A DNA stretch of 64,000 nucleotides from Fundidesulfovibrio terrae (lineage in GTDB: Bacteria; Desulfobacterota; Desulfovibrionia; Desulfovibrionales; Desulfovibrionaceae). The translations under genes and the position numbers were made by a program. Location of the stretch: positions 186,001-250,000 of the forward strand of contig NZ_JAKZFS010000004.1 in NCBI RefSeq assembly GCF_022808915.1, read 5' to 3'. Under the pieces are notes generated by a model, which worked only from the letters and a program-made list of their open reading frames with translations, ran no database searches and had not been told where the DNA came from. Positions within the stretch are counted from its first letter, which is position 1, and each line of letters starts with the position of its first letter. Of this stretch, positions 43,132 to 51,111 are shown in pieces.

Positions 43132-44118
43132 ATGCGCCCCATCCCGCTTCATGTCTTGCTCCTCGTGATGCTGGCCGCGCTCGCCTTCGCGTCACCCGCA
43201 TGGTGCGGGGCGGGGGAGATACGCCAACTCGCGGTCGAGCTCGACACGGCCAAGAACGCGATTTTCCTGCCCGGTTCGAGCGCGCTCCGGGACAAAGTAC
43301 TGGCTGAGTTCGCAGGCAAGCCGCCCGGTCCCGGCTGGGCGGACTGGAGCGAATCGGGCCTCCCGTCGTTCTCCCTGGCGTATGATGTGCTGGAACTGCT
43401 CCGGGCGGCAGATATCCTGGGCTTTCTCGACCGGCGCGACGCCACGGCCCGGAAGGTGCTCCTGGAGATGGCCGGGCGTATCAGGGACACGGGACGCGAG
43501 GATGCGCGATGGCTGGCGAGGACGGGCCGGTGGATCCAGGCGAGCGTCAGCATCCCGCACGCGCAGGACATGGTCGGGAACGTCCGGGAGAAGAGCCCCG
43601 AGGTCAGGCGGCTTCTTGCCAGGCTCAAGGCGGCATTGCGGGCCGAAGCCCTCGCCGGGGGGCCGCCCCCGAAGGGGCGGCCCGTGTTGGCGGAGGGGTA
43701 TCTCCCCTACTTGACGTTGATACGCAGGGTGGAGTCACTTAAGCCCATGGCCCGTGATCTCGAAGCCCGGTACGGCAAAACCATCAAGCACGACTGGCCC
43801 CAACGTCTGCGGAGTGCTCGCTACTGGGCCCGGTGGAGATGCGACATCCTCGGCATGATCTGTTCCTCCGACCTGACGAAAGCAAGCCCTAAGCCAGCCC
43901 TGGAGTTTTCCCGTGACTTCACAGGAGACGATGGGTGGGCTCTTGAGGAAATTGTGGAGTCACTCTGTCGGCCGTTCGATTGGAAACCTCCGATCCCAGA
44001 AAAGGAACAGGTTGTTGCACAGAGTGTCTGCGCGCTGCTTACGACTTTCCATGACGACATGTACGAGGCGAACCTGACTCTCGCAAATCGTTTCTGGGGG
44101 TGGGTTCCTCGTCACTAG
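43132..44118 (+). CDS. Secreted orphan protein, module 3 (candidate immunity-like paralogue)
   Basis: Not recognised. 328 residues, exactly the length of the module 1 protein, with the same signal peptide and an almost identical first 188 residues (KPPGPGWADWSESGLPSFSL, RDATARKVLLEMAGRIRDTG). From residue 189 on it is different: YLPYLTLIRRVESLKPMARD..., ending NRFWGWVPRH. The ATG is followed by the same first codons as in module 1 with CAGGTG upstream. Its stop lies 5 bp from the stop of the intact convergent gene, with which it forms the only complete pair in the array. Confidence 0.82.
   Translation: MRPIPLHVLLLVMLAALAFASPAWCGAGEIRQLAVELDTAKNAIFLPGSSALRDKVLAEFAGKPPGPGWADWSESGLPSFSLAYDVLELLRAADILGFLDRRDATARKVLLEMAGRIRDTGREDARWLARTGRWIQASVSIPHAQDMVGNVREKSPEVRRLLARLKAALRAEALAGGPPPKGRPVLAEGYLPYLTLIRRVESLKPMARDLEARYGKTIKHDWPQRLRSARYWARWRCDILGMICSSDLTKASPKPALEFSRDFTGDDGWALEEIVESLCRPFDWKPPIPEKEQVVAQSVCALLTTFHDDMYEANLTLANRFWGWVPRH
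43660..43683 (+). repeat. Perfect 10-bp stem-loop at the conserved/variable boundary (module 3)
   Basis: Same GGGCCGCCCC-CGAA-GGGGCGGCCC hairpin as at 40152-40175, in the same codons of the paralogous gene, just before the point where the two genes stop being similar. Confidence 0.7.
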
Positions 44119-44123
44119 GCATG

Positions 44124-44996
44124 TTACTTCATGGAGCCATCCCATTGGCCTGGAAACATGTTGCGAACATATTCCTGCGCTTCATTTTTCCAAGGCTCGC
44201 CAGGAGAAAAGCCGTATGGACCCTTATTGTACCCCGCTTCGGCCTTGAATGGGTCCCCTTTTTCAATGTTGAAAACTTTCCGTGAGTACATTGTTGACAC
44301 CATACTATTGAAGTTGGGATCTTTCATCGCATTCCGAAAATCCTCGGCATCCTCGGGGCCTAGTTTCCCATTCTTCCGGTCCCCGAACTTGAAACCCACA
44401 TCTTCAGCGGCAATCGGGCGCACTTGGTTGAGTCCAGCAGCCTGCGAGCCAGCCACCCAAGCATCGGCCTTCCCCTTCGATTCCACGGAAACCTTGTTGT
44501 TGGCGTACTGGTCCGGGTATCCGAAGTAGTTGGCCCAGTACTTTGCCGTGTCGGCGTTAACTCCGGTGGGCGGTCCGTAGTTGGTTTCCGGGGCCTTCAT
44601 GTTCCCGTAGACGTCCTTGACCGGTTGCGGGGCGTTCGATGGATTGAGTGGGTAACGCCTATTGAAGTCCGCCAGAAACCCCGACAGCTTCTCCGGGTCG
44701 TTCACCCATTGGAATTTCTCGGGCAACGCCGATTTTGCCGGGGGAGCTCCGGCCGGGCCGCCTCCTGACGCGCCATCAGGCGGGGAGGCCCCGCCATCCG
44801 GTGATGCCGGATATACGGCATCGGACAGCACCCCCTTGACCCGGAGGTAATTGTCAGCCTGCCTCCCGGCCCAATCGCCGTATGACAGCACGCCGTCGTT
44901 GAAGTGCTCGCCGTCCGGATTGGCGCGCACGTAGCTCTCAGCGAGGGCGTTCACGTAAGGGAGTTCATTGTCTTCAGTTGATCCGAACGTCACCAT
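44124..44996 (-). CDS. Orphan 290-aa protein, only intact member (candidate effector-like)
   Basis: Not recognised. 290 residues, no signal peptide or membrane helix. The N-terminal part (1-60) starts MVTFGSTEDNELPYVNALAE and includes NPDGEHFNDGVLSYGDWAGR. A Pro/Gly/Ser/Ala-rich linker follows (about 65-90, ASPDGGASPPDGASGGGPAG). The main domain runs from LPEKFQWVNDPEKLSGFLAD to the end, with KYWANYFGYPDQYANNKVSV, ADAWVAGSQAAGLNQVRPIA and a closing YVRNMFPGQWDG. Aromatic and Gly/Asn richness suggests a wall- or glycan-acting fold, but no catalytic motif is certain. AGGAGA eight bases before ATG 44996. It is divergent from rpiB and tail to tail with the secreted gene. Confidence 0.8.
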   Translation of the reverse strand: MVTFGSTEDNELPYVNALAESYVRANPDGEHFNDGVLSYGDWAGRQADNYLRVKGVLSDAVYPASPDGGASPPDGASGGGPAGAPPAKSALPEKFQWVNDPEKLSGFLADFNRRYPLNPSNAPQPVKDVYGNMKAPETNYGPPTGVNADTAKYWANYFGYPDQYANNKVSVESKGKADAWVAGSQAAGLNQVRPIAAEDVGFKFGDRKNGKLGPEDAEDFRNAMKDPNFNSMVSTMYSRKVFNIEKGDPFKAEAGYNKGPYGFSPGEPWKNEAQEYVRNMFPGQWDGSMK

Positions 44997-45011
44997 CTTC
45001 GATTCTCCTGT

Positions 45012-45025
45012 GGCCGCATGCGGCC
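45012..45025 (-). promoter_or_regulatory. Palindrome in the 5' leader of the intact minus-strand gene
   Basis: GGCCGCATGCGGCC, identical to 42627-42640, immediately upstream of the AGGAGA ribosome-binding site of the 290-aa gene. Confidence 0.45.
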
Positions 45026-45205
45026 GTTTTCACTCCCCAAGAGCGGGGGTGGTTTCGCTCGCTTTCTTGCCATGCCCGAAGCCTTTTCCCGAAGGGAAGG
45101 CGACCGTCTTGAACGCCGGAACGTCCGGCCATGAAACGGTCGTGCGGGGCGTCCTCCTTGCCAGGGCTGACGGCGCGAGATTCTAGCGGGAAGGAGTTCC
45201 AAAGC

Positions 45206-45221
45206 TACCCATATAGGGGTA
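45206..45221 (+). promoter_or_regulatory. Inverted repeat upstream of rpiB
   Basis: TACCC-ATATAG-GGGTA lies 41 bp before rpiB and overlaps a TATA-rich -10-like word. The first-unit copy near 42826-42841 has TTCCC in the left arm. The pattern resembles CsoR-family operators only loosely; it may simply be the promoter. Confidence 0.35.
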
Positions 45222-45262
45222 TGTGGGAAGAAACGTGAAAAATCCCGCAGGAGGACCACCCC

Positions 45263-45727
45263 ATGCGCATCGGAATCGCCGCAGACCACGGCGGCTACGA
45301 AATGAAGGAGCGCCTGAAAAAGGCGCTCGCGCAGGACGGCCACACCGTGGAGGACTTCGGGGCCCACGCCCTGGATTCCGGCGACGACTACCCCGACTTC
45401 GTCATCCCCATGGCCGCCGCCGTGGCCTCGCGGAAGGTCGAGCGGGGCATCGCCCTGTGCACCAGCGGCGTGGGGGCCTCCATCGCGGCCAACAAGATTC
45501 CCGGGGTGCGGGCGGCCCTGATCCACGAGACGTTCTCCGCCAGCCAGGGCGTGGAGGACGACGACATGAACGTGCTCTGCCTGGGCAGCAAGGTGCTCGA
45601 CTACGGGCAGGCCCTGGAGCTGGCCCGGCTGTTCCTGGCCGCACGGTTCAGCGGGGCCGGGCGCCACCGCCGCCGCCTGGACAAGGTGGCGGGCATGGAG
45701 TGCGACTGCAAGTCGGGCCTGCCGTGA
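45263..45727 (+). CDS. rpiB: Ribose-5-phosphate isomerase B
   Basis: A 154-residue RpiB/LacAB-family isomerase interconverting ribose-5-P and ribulose-5-P. Motifs: MRIGIAADHGGYEMKERLKK, the catalytic-Cys loop ALCTSGVGASIAANKIPGVR, and ASQGVEDDDMNVLCLGSKVL. The C-terminal tail RHRRRLDKVAGMECDCKSGL is normal apart from two extra Cys. It is the intact copy of the fragment at 42880 and the right border of the duplicated array. An HAD phosphatase gene follows 88 bp downstream. Confidence 0.95.
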   Translation: MRIGIAADHGGYEMKERLKKALAQDGHTVEDFGAHALDSGDDYPDFVIPMAAAVASRKVERGIALCTSGVGASIAANKIPGVRAALIHETFSASQGVEDDDMNVLCLGSKVLDYGQALELARLFLAARFSGAGRHRRRLDKVAGMECDCKSGLP

Positions 45728-45815
45728 CCGGGCCAGCGCATCATGCAGGGAACGCAAGGCCGCGCGCGGCGCAACGAACGAAAGCTCTCCTCACGAAACC
45801 GACGGAGGCGCGGGC

Positions 45816-46433
45816 ATGAGACTTGATTTCACCACACTGTTCGTGGACGTGGGGGGGGTGCTCCTGACCAACGGATGGGACCGCGAGGCCAGGAAGCGGG
45901 CCGCGCGGCACTTCGGCCTGGATCACGAGGCGATGGACGAGCGCCACCACCTGACCTTCGACACCTACGAGGTCGGAAAGCTGAGCCTGGACGGCTACCT
46001 GGAGCGGGTGGTGTTCCACCGGGACCGGCCGTTCACGCCGAGTGAGTTCCGGGCCTTCATGTTCGCCCAGTCCAAGGCATTCCCGGAGATGATCGCCCTG
46101 GTGAAACGCATCAGGGATCGCCACCGCCTCAAGGTGGTGGTGGTCAGCAACGAGGGGCGGGAGCTGAACGAGCACCGCGTGCGCGCCTTCGGCCTGGGCT
46201 CCTTCGTGGACTGCTTCGTGTCGTCGAGCTACGTGCACTTCCGCAAGCCCGACGAGGACATCTACCGCATCGCCCTGGACATCGCCCAGGCCGCACCGTT
46301 CCAGGTGGCCTACATCGACGACAGGCCCTTGTTCGTGGAAGTGGCCGCGAGCCTGGGCATCGCGGGCATCGTCCACAAGGACGTGGAGACCACGCGGCTG
46401 GCCTTGAAGGACATGGGGCTTGACGACCAATGA
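45816..46433 (+). CDS. HAD-superfamily phosphatase (YihX-like)
   Basis: A 205-residue HAD hydrolase. Motif I is LFVDVGGVLL, with Gly in place of the second Asp as in YihX-type sugar-phosphate phosphatases. Motif II/III are VVVVSNEGRELNEHR and the Lys of HFRKPDEDIYRIAL, and motif IV is AYIDDRPLFVEVAASLGIAG. The alpha-helical C1 cap lies about residues 20-85. Downstream of rpiB on the same strand, it may act on sugar phosphates; the substrate is not determinable. It converges on the Pat-like gene with a shared terminator. Confidence 0.87.
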   Translation: MRLDFTTLFVDVGGVLLTNGWDREARKRAARHFGLDHEAMDERHHLTFDTYEVGKLSLDGYLERVVFHRDRPFTPSEFRAFMFAQSKAFPEMIALVKRIRDRHRLKVVVVSNEGRELNEHRVRAFGLGSFVDCFVSSSYVHFRKPDEDIYRIALDIAQAAPFQVAYIDDRPLFVEVAASLGIAGIVHKDVETTRLALKDMGLDDQ

Positions 46434-46434
46434 A

Positions 46435-46462
46435 AAAGGCCGCGGGATGGCCCGGAGCCTTT
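46435..46462. terminator. Terminator between convergent HAD and Pat-like genes
   Basis: AAAGGC (46435-46440) pairs with GCCTTT (46457-46462) around a GC-rich inner stem, with A-run and T-run on either side, so it could work in both directions. Confidence 0.5.
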
Positions 46463-46502
46463 CAGTCGACATCGGAATAAACTGAAGAAACTTGATCGAC
46501 GC

Positions 46503-49190
46503 TTATCGTAAAGCGTCCGGCTGCTTGAGGTCCAGGTGCATCTCCACCACCTCGTCGTCGGTGTTGCGCCACACCTCGAACCCTACCTTTTCCGCCAGCC
46601 CCTGCATGCCCTTGTTGTCCAAAAGCGCCTGGCCGGTGATGGCCCCGGTGCCCCGTTCGCGGCAGTAGTGGATGATCTTCTCCATGAGCTTGCGGCCCAG
46701 GCCCTGCCCTTTCTGGTCCGAGCGCACGATGATGGCGAACTCGGCCGAGCTGTTGTCGGGCTTGGCCGAGGCCCGCACCACGCCAAGCGTCTCGGGCACG
46801 CCTTCGGCGCTTTCGGCGGTGGCGATGAAGGCCATCTCGCGCTCGTAGTCGATCTGGGTGAGCCTGGCCATCTCCATGTGCGAGAGCTCGCGCACCACGC
46901 CGAAGAAGCGGAAACGCAGGTCCTCGGGGGTCAGGTGGGTGAAGAATTCGTAGTGGGCCGGTTCGTCCTCGGGCCGTATGGGCCGGATGAGCACCTCGCG
47001 GCCGTTTTTCAGGACCGCGTGCTCCTCCAGCTCCTTCGGATAGGGCCTGATGGCCAGCCGGTCCTGGCCCGAGGCCATGACCTCGGCCACGCGGACGCGT
47101 ACGCCGAGCACCGACACCCCGTGGCTGTCGGCGAACAGCGGGTTGATGTCGATCTCCTGGATCTGGGGGATGTCGATGATCAGCTGGGCCACCTGGATGA
47201 TGGTCTTGCTGATGGCGTCCAGGTCCGCCGGGGGACGCCCGCCGAAGCCCTTCAGAAACGCCGACACGCGGGTGCGGTTGATCAGGTCGCGAGCTAGGCT
47301 CATGTTGAGCGGCGGCAGGGCGATGGCCTTGTCCTGGGAGAGCTTGGCCGCCAGACCGCCCTGGCCGAAGCGCAGGTACGGCCCGAACACCGGGTCCACC
47401 TGGGCCTGGAGCAGGAGTTCCTGCGCGCCCCGGCGGCCCATCTTCTGCACGATGAAGCCCTTGATGCTGGCTCCCAGCTCAAGCTTGCGCGCCCGGGCCT
47501 TGATGGACTGGGCCGCCTGCTTGAGCTCCTCGCGGTCCTCGATGTCCAGCACCACCCCGCCCACGTCGAAGGGCTGGGGAATCTCCGGCGAGACCACCTT
47601 GATGGCCACTGGATAGCCCAGCTCCTCGGCCGCCTCGATCACCTCGGCCGTGGTGGTGACCAGCTTGGAGCGGATGACCGGGATGCCGTAGCAGGCCAGC
47701 ACAACCTTGGCCTCGGGCTCGGTCAGCTCGGTCCGGCCTTCCTCCAGCACGGCGTGCACCACGCCAAGGGCGCACTCGTTGTCCGGGGTGAATCCGGCGG
47801 GGATGCTGGCGGGCATCTCCATGAGCAGTTCCTGGGTGCGGCGGTGGTTGGCCAGGTCCAGGAAGGCGCGGACGGCGGTGTCCGGGGTGTTGTAGGTGGG
47901 GATGCCCGCCTGGCTGAACAGGGCCCGGGCCGGTTCGGCCACGCCGTGGCCCAGCCAGCAGGTGAAAACGGGCCGCTGGCTCTTTGAAGCGGCCTTGATC
48001 ACGGCGCGCGCCACTTCCTCGCCGTGCACGGCCGCGAAGGGCACGTGCATCACCAGCACCGCGTTGGGCTCCTTGTCCTTGAGCACCGCGGTCAGCGCGT
48101 CGTGGTACTGCTCTGGCGAGGCGGTGAGCCCCATGTCGACGATGCCCTCGCGCTGCCAGTTGGGGCCCAGAAGCTCCCGCAGGCCCAGGCCGGTCTCGGC
48201 GCTCACGCCCGAGAGCTTGCCTCCGCGCTCGATCAGGGTGTCCGCGCTCATGACGCCCACCGACCCGCCGTTGGTCATGATGGCAAGCCGGTCGCCCTTG
48301 AGCGGCTGGGAGCGGGCCAGGGTCTGGGCGGCGTCGAACAGGGCGTCGATCTCGAAGACGCGCAGCATGCCCGCGCGCCGGAAAGCCTCGTGGTACACCT
48401 CGTCCAGTCCCTGGCCGGGCCGGGCGATGGATTCGCCGCCGGGGCCGCGCCTGCGCCCGGGCTTGACCACCAGCACCGGCTTGTTGCGGGCCGCCGCCCG
48501 GGCCGCGCTCATGAACTTGCGGGCGTCGGACACGCTTTCCAGATAGAGAAGGATCGAACGCGTGTTGGGGTCGGAGGAGAGGTAGTCGAAAAGGTCGTGG
48601 TATTTGAGGTCCAGCCGGTCGCCCAGCGACACCACGTAGGAGAAGCCGATGCCGTGGCCGTGCGCCCAGTCCAGGACGCCCGTAAAGAGCGAGGCCGACT
48701 GGGAAATGAAGGCGATGCGCCCCTTGGGCGGCTCGGCGGCCACCAGGCTGGCGTTCAGGCCGATGGGGGGGATGATGAGCCCCAGTCCCGAAGGCCCGAG
48801 GATGCGGATGCCCTCGTCCTCTGCGGCGGAGAGCATCTTGCCCTGCACCTCCCACTTCTCGGCGGGGGTCAGTTTGGCGTAGCCGGGGCACAGGGCCACG
48901 GCCGCCTTCACGCCGCGCCGTCCCAGGCGGTAGATGTAGTCCGGCGCATCCGCCGGGGGGATGCACAAGATGGCCAGGTCGGGCGTCAGCGGCAGCGTGT
49001 CCACGCCCTTGTACGCATCGACGCCCAGGACCTCGTCCTCGGTGGTGGAAAGGGGCATGACCGGGCCGAGAAACTTCCCGCCCAGCAGGTTCTCCATCAC
49101 CACACGGCCCACGTGCCCGGGCTCGTTGGTGGCCCCGATCACGGCCACGGAGTTGGGCTTGAAGAGCCCGTCTAGGTTGGCAACGCTCAT
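46503..49190 (-). CDS. Pat-type protein: ADP-forming acyl-CoA synthetase domains fused to GNAT acetyltransferase
   Basis: An 895-residue homologue of PatZ/Pka-type lysine acetyltransferases. The CoA-binding domain starts LFKPNSVAVIGATNEPGHVG. Ligase-CoA domains follow (RIAFISQSASLFTGVLDWAH; RLAIMTNGGSVGVMSADTLI), then an ATP-grasp part (YGIPVIRSKLVTTTAEVIEA...GYPVAIKVVSPEIPQPFDVG). The C-terminal GNAT domain is about 735-890, with the acetyl-CoA loop RSDQKGQGLGRKLMEKII. ATG 49190 matches the family start; the ribosome-binding site is weak. It is divergent, 113 bp apart, from an acyl-CoA synthetase whose C-terminal Lys motif is the classic Pat target, so it may control that enzyme by acetylation. 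Confidence 0.9.
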   Translation of the reverse strand: MSVANLDGLFKPNSVAVIGATNEPGHVGRVVMENLLGGKFLGPVMPLSTTEDEVLGVDAYKGVDTLPLTPDLAILCIPPADAPDYIYRLGRRGVKAAVALCPGYAKLTPAEKWEVQGKMLSAAEDEGIRILGPSGLGLIIPPIGLNASLVAAEPPKGRIAFISQSASLFTGVLDWAHGHGIGFSYVVSLGDRLDLKYHDLFDYLSSDPNTRSILLYLESVSDARKFMSAARAAARNKPVLVVKPGRRRGPGGESIARPGQGLDEVYHEAFRRAGMLRVFEIDALFDAAQTLARSQPLKGDRLAIMTNGGSVGVMSADTLIERGGKLSGVSAETGLGLRELLGPNWQREGIVDMGLTASPEQYHDALTAVLKDKEPNAVLVMHVPFAAVHGEEVARAVIKAASKSQRPVFTCWLGHGVAEPARALFSQAGIPTYNTPDTAVRAFLDLANHRRTQELLMEMPASIPAGFTPDNECALGVVHAVLEEGRTELTEPEAKVVLACYGIPVIRSKLVTTTAEVIEAAEELGYPVAIKVVSPEIPQPFDVGGVVLDIEDREELKQAAQSIKARARKLELGASIKGFIVQKMGRRGAQELLLQAQVDPVFGPYLRFGQGGLAAKLSQDKAIALPPLNMSLARDLINRTRVSAFLKGFGGRPPADLDAISKTIIQVAQLIIDIPQIQEIDINPLFADSHGVSVLGVRVRVAEVMASGQDRLAIRPYPKELEEHAVLKNGREVLIRPIRPEDEPAHYEFFTHLTPEDLRFRFFGVVRELSHMEMARLTQIDYEREMAFIATAESAEGVPETLGVVRASAKPDNSSAEFAIIVRSDQKGQGLGRKLMEKIIHYCRERGTGAITGQALLDNKGMQGLAEKVGFEVWRNTDDEVVEMHLDLKQPDALR

Positions 49191-49303
49191 GGTCCGTCGC
49201 TTGTTGAAATCCTGGGGTTTGGCTAGTACATTCCTGCGATCGCAGGATAGTAGGCCCACGCCGATACGGCAAGCCTGATTTTCGATAAGCCCCAAGGAGA
49301 ACC

Positions 49304-51028
49304 ATGAACCAGCCCCAACGCGAACGCTTCTGGGACGAACGCGCCAAGGAACTCCTGGCCTGGAGTTCCCCCTGGACCCGCGCCTGCCCTGAAACCTTCG
49401 AAGCCGCTTCCCGGTGGTTCGAGGGCGCCTCCCTGGACGTGAGCGCCAACTGCCTGGACCGCCACATCGCGGCCGGGCGCGAGGACGTGCCCGCGCTCAT
49501 CTGGCAGGGCGAGCCCGAGGACGAAGCCGTGGCCTACACCTACGCCCGCCTCCAGGCCGAGACGCGCCGCGCCGCCGTGGTGCTGGCCGGGCTCGGGGTG
49601 AGCAAGGGCGACGTGGTGGGCCTGAGCCTGCCGTCCCTGCCGGAACTGGTCGTCTCCATGCTGGCCCTGGCGAGGCTGGGGGCCGTGCACCTGGTCTTCC
49701 CGGCCGGGCTCTCCCCGGCCGTGGTCTCCAAACGCCTGGACGACTGCGACGCCAAGCTCTTCATCACCGCCGACGGCCACTACAAGGCCGGGCGCCCGGT
49801 GGCCGTGAGCCAGCCCCAGGGCGGGCCGCGCCGCGTCGTGGTGCGCCGCACCGGCCAGCCCCTTGTCGATCCCCGCCCGGACGACCTCTGGTGGCACGAC
49901 CTCATGGACGCCCACGCCACACCCCCCTCCCTGCCCGCGGCGGTGCACGGAGCGTCCGAGCCGCTGTTCATCCTCTACACCTCCGGCTCCTCGGGCCACC
50001 CCAAGGGCGTGGTCCACACGGCCGGCGGGTTCCTCACCGCCTGCGCCCACTCCGCCCGCCACGCCTTCGGCGTGGGGCCCGGCATGACCATGTGGTGCCA
50101 GGCCGAACCCGGCTGGATCATGGGGCACGCCTACGCGGTCTACGCCCCCCTGTGCCTGGGGGCCACGACCCTTCTCTATGAAGGTTCTCCCAGCCATCCC
50201 AAGCCCGACCGAATCTGGCGCATCGCCCAGAAGCACCAGGTGGCCACCCTCATCACCACACCGGCGCTCACCGGCCAGCTCATGCGCGAGGGCGAAGCCT
50301 GGCCCGCCGCGCGCGACCTCCCGGCGCTCAAGCTCATCGTGAGCCTGGGCGAGAAGCTCACCCCCGAGAGCCGGCAATGGCTGGCCCGCGCCGTGGGCAA
50401 GGGCCGCGCCCCGGTGGTTGACGCCTTCGGGCAGACCGAAACCGGAGGTGTGCTCATGATCTCGGGCAGCCAGGGCGGGCTCTCCCCCATGCCCGGCGCG
50501 GAACTCTCCGTGGCCGACGACTCGCGCCTGGGCCTGGACGCTCCCTGGCCCGGACTGGCCGCCGCCCTGGTGGGGTCTCCCTTCGAATTCAGCGGACGCT
50601 ACGACACGGGCGATCTGGCCCGGCGCGCGCCGGATGGCAAGTTCGTCATCCTGGGGCGTTCCGAGCTGGCCGGGCAGGGTCTCCCCCTGGCCGCGGTGGA
50701 GGCCGCCGTGGCCGCCCAGCCCGGAGTGGCCGAAGCCGCCGCCGTGGCCTGCGACGACACGGTGGTGGTCTACGCCACGCTGCGCGCCGAGGCCGACGAC
50801 CCCTCTAGCATGGAAGACATCCTGACCAAGGCCGTGCGTGAAGGCGTCGAAGCCTCGGAATTCCCCTTGAGCGTGCGCATCGTGCAGGAACTGCCCAAGA
50901 CCCGCTCTGGCAAGATCGCCCGGCAGGCCTTGCGCGGCGCGGCCGAGGGACGCATGGGCGACGTCTCCGGACTGGCCGATCCCTCGGTCATGGCCGCGCT
51001 TCTGGATCAAGGCGACTCCCTGTTCTGA
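49304..51028 (+). CDS. AMP-forming acyl-CoA (acetyl-CoA-like) synthetase
   Basis: A 574-residue ANL-superfamily enzyme activating a short or medium carboxylic acid with ATP and CoA. Motifs: FILYTSGSSGHPKGVVHTAG (P-loop), VDAFGQTETGGVLMISG, YDTGDLARRAPDGKFVILGR and ELPKTRSGKIARQALRG, whose Lys is catalytic and is the residue acetylated by Pat enzymes in other bacteria. It is somewhat shorter than Acs (about 650). GGAG lies before ATG 49304. It is divergent from a Pat-like acetyltransferase, a suggestive regulatory pair. The exact acid is unknown. Confidence 0.9.
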   Translation: MNQPQRERFWDERAKELLAWSSPWTRACPETFEAASRWFEGASLDVSANCLDRHIAAGREDVPALIWQGEPEDEAVAYTYARLQAETRRAAVVLAGLGVSKGDVVGLSLPSLPELVVSMLALARLGAVHLVFPAGLSPAVVSKRLDDCDAKLFITADGHYKAGRPVAVSQPQGGPRRVVVRRTGQPLVDPRPDDLWWHDLMDAHATPPSLPAAVHGASEPLFILYTSGSSGHPKGVVHTAGGFLTACAHSARHAFGVGPGMTMWCQAEPGWIMGHAYAVYAPLCLGATTLLYEGSPSHPKPDRIWRIAQKHQVATLITTPALTGQLMREGEAWPAARDLPALKLIVSLGEKLTPESRQWLARAVGKGRAPVVDAFGQTETGGVLMISGSQGGLSPMPGAELSVADDSRLGLDAPWPGLAAALVGSPFEFSGRYDTGDLARRAPDGKFVILGRSELAGQGLPLAAVEAAVAAQPGVAEAAAVACDDTVVVYATLRAEADDPSSMEDILTKAVREGVEASEFPLSVRIVQELPKTRSGKIARQALRGAAEGRMGDVSGLADPSVMAALLDQGDSLF

Positions 51029-51111
51029 AACATGAACAGGGTTGTCACTTGACTTGGCCAGCCACGGGCATAGATACATCCCCGTCCGCAACCGGCGGTG
51101 GAGGCGTTGCC

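Noticed and set aside
45206-45221. A CsoR/CstR-type operator controlling rpiB
   Set aside because: The arms match only loosely, the first-unit copy breaks the symmetry, and no CsoR-family gene is nearby; kept only as a low-confidence inverted repeat.
49223-51091. A 622-codon minus-strand frame opposite the acyl-CoA synthetase gene
   Set aside because: The synthetase on the plus strand has all family motifs; the opposite frame is Gly/His-rich shadow.
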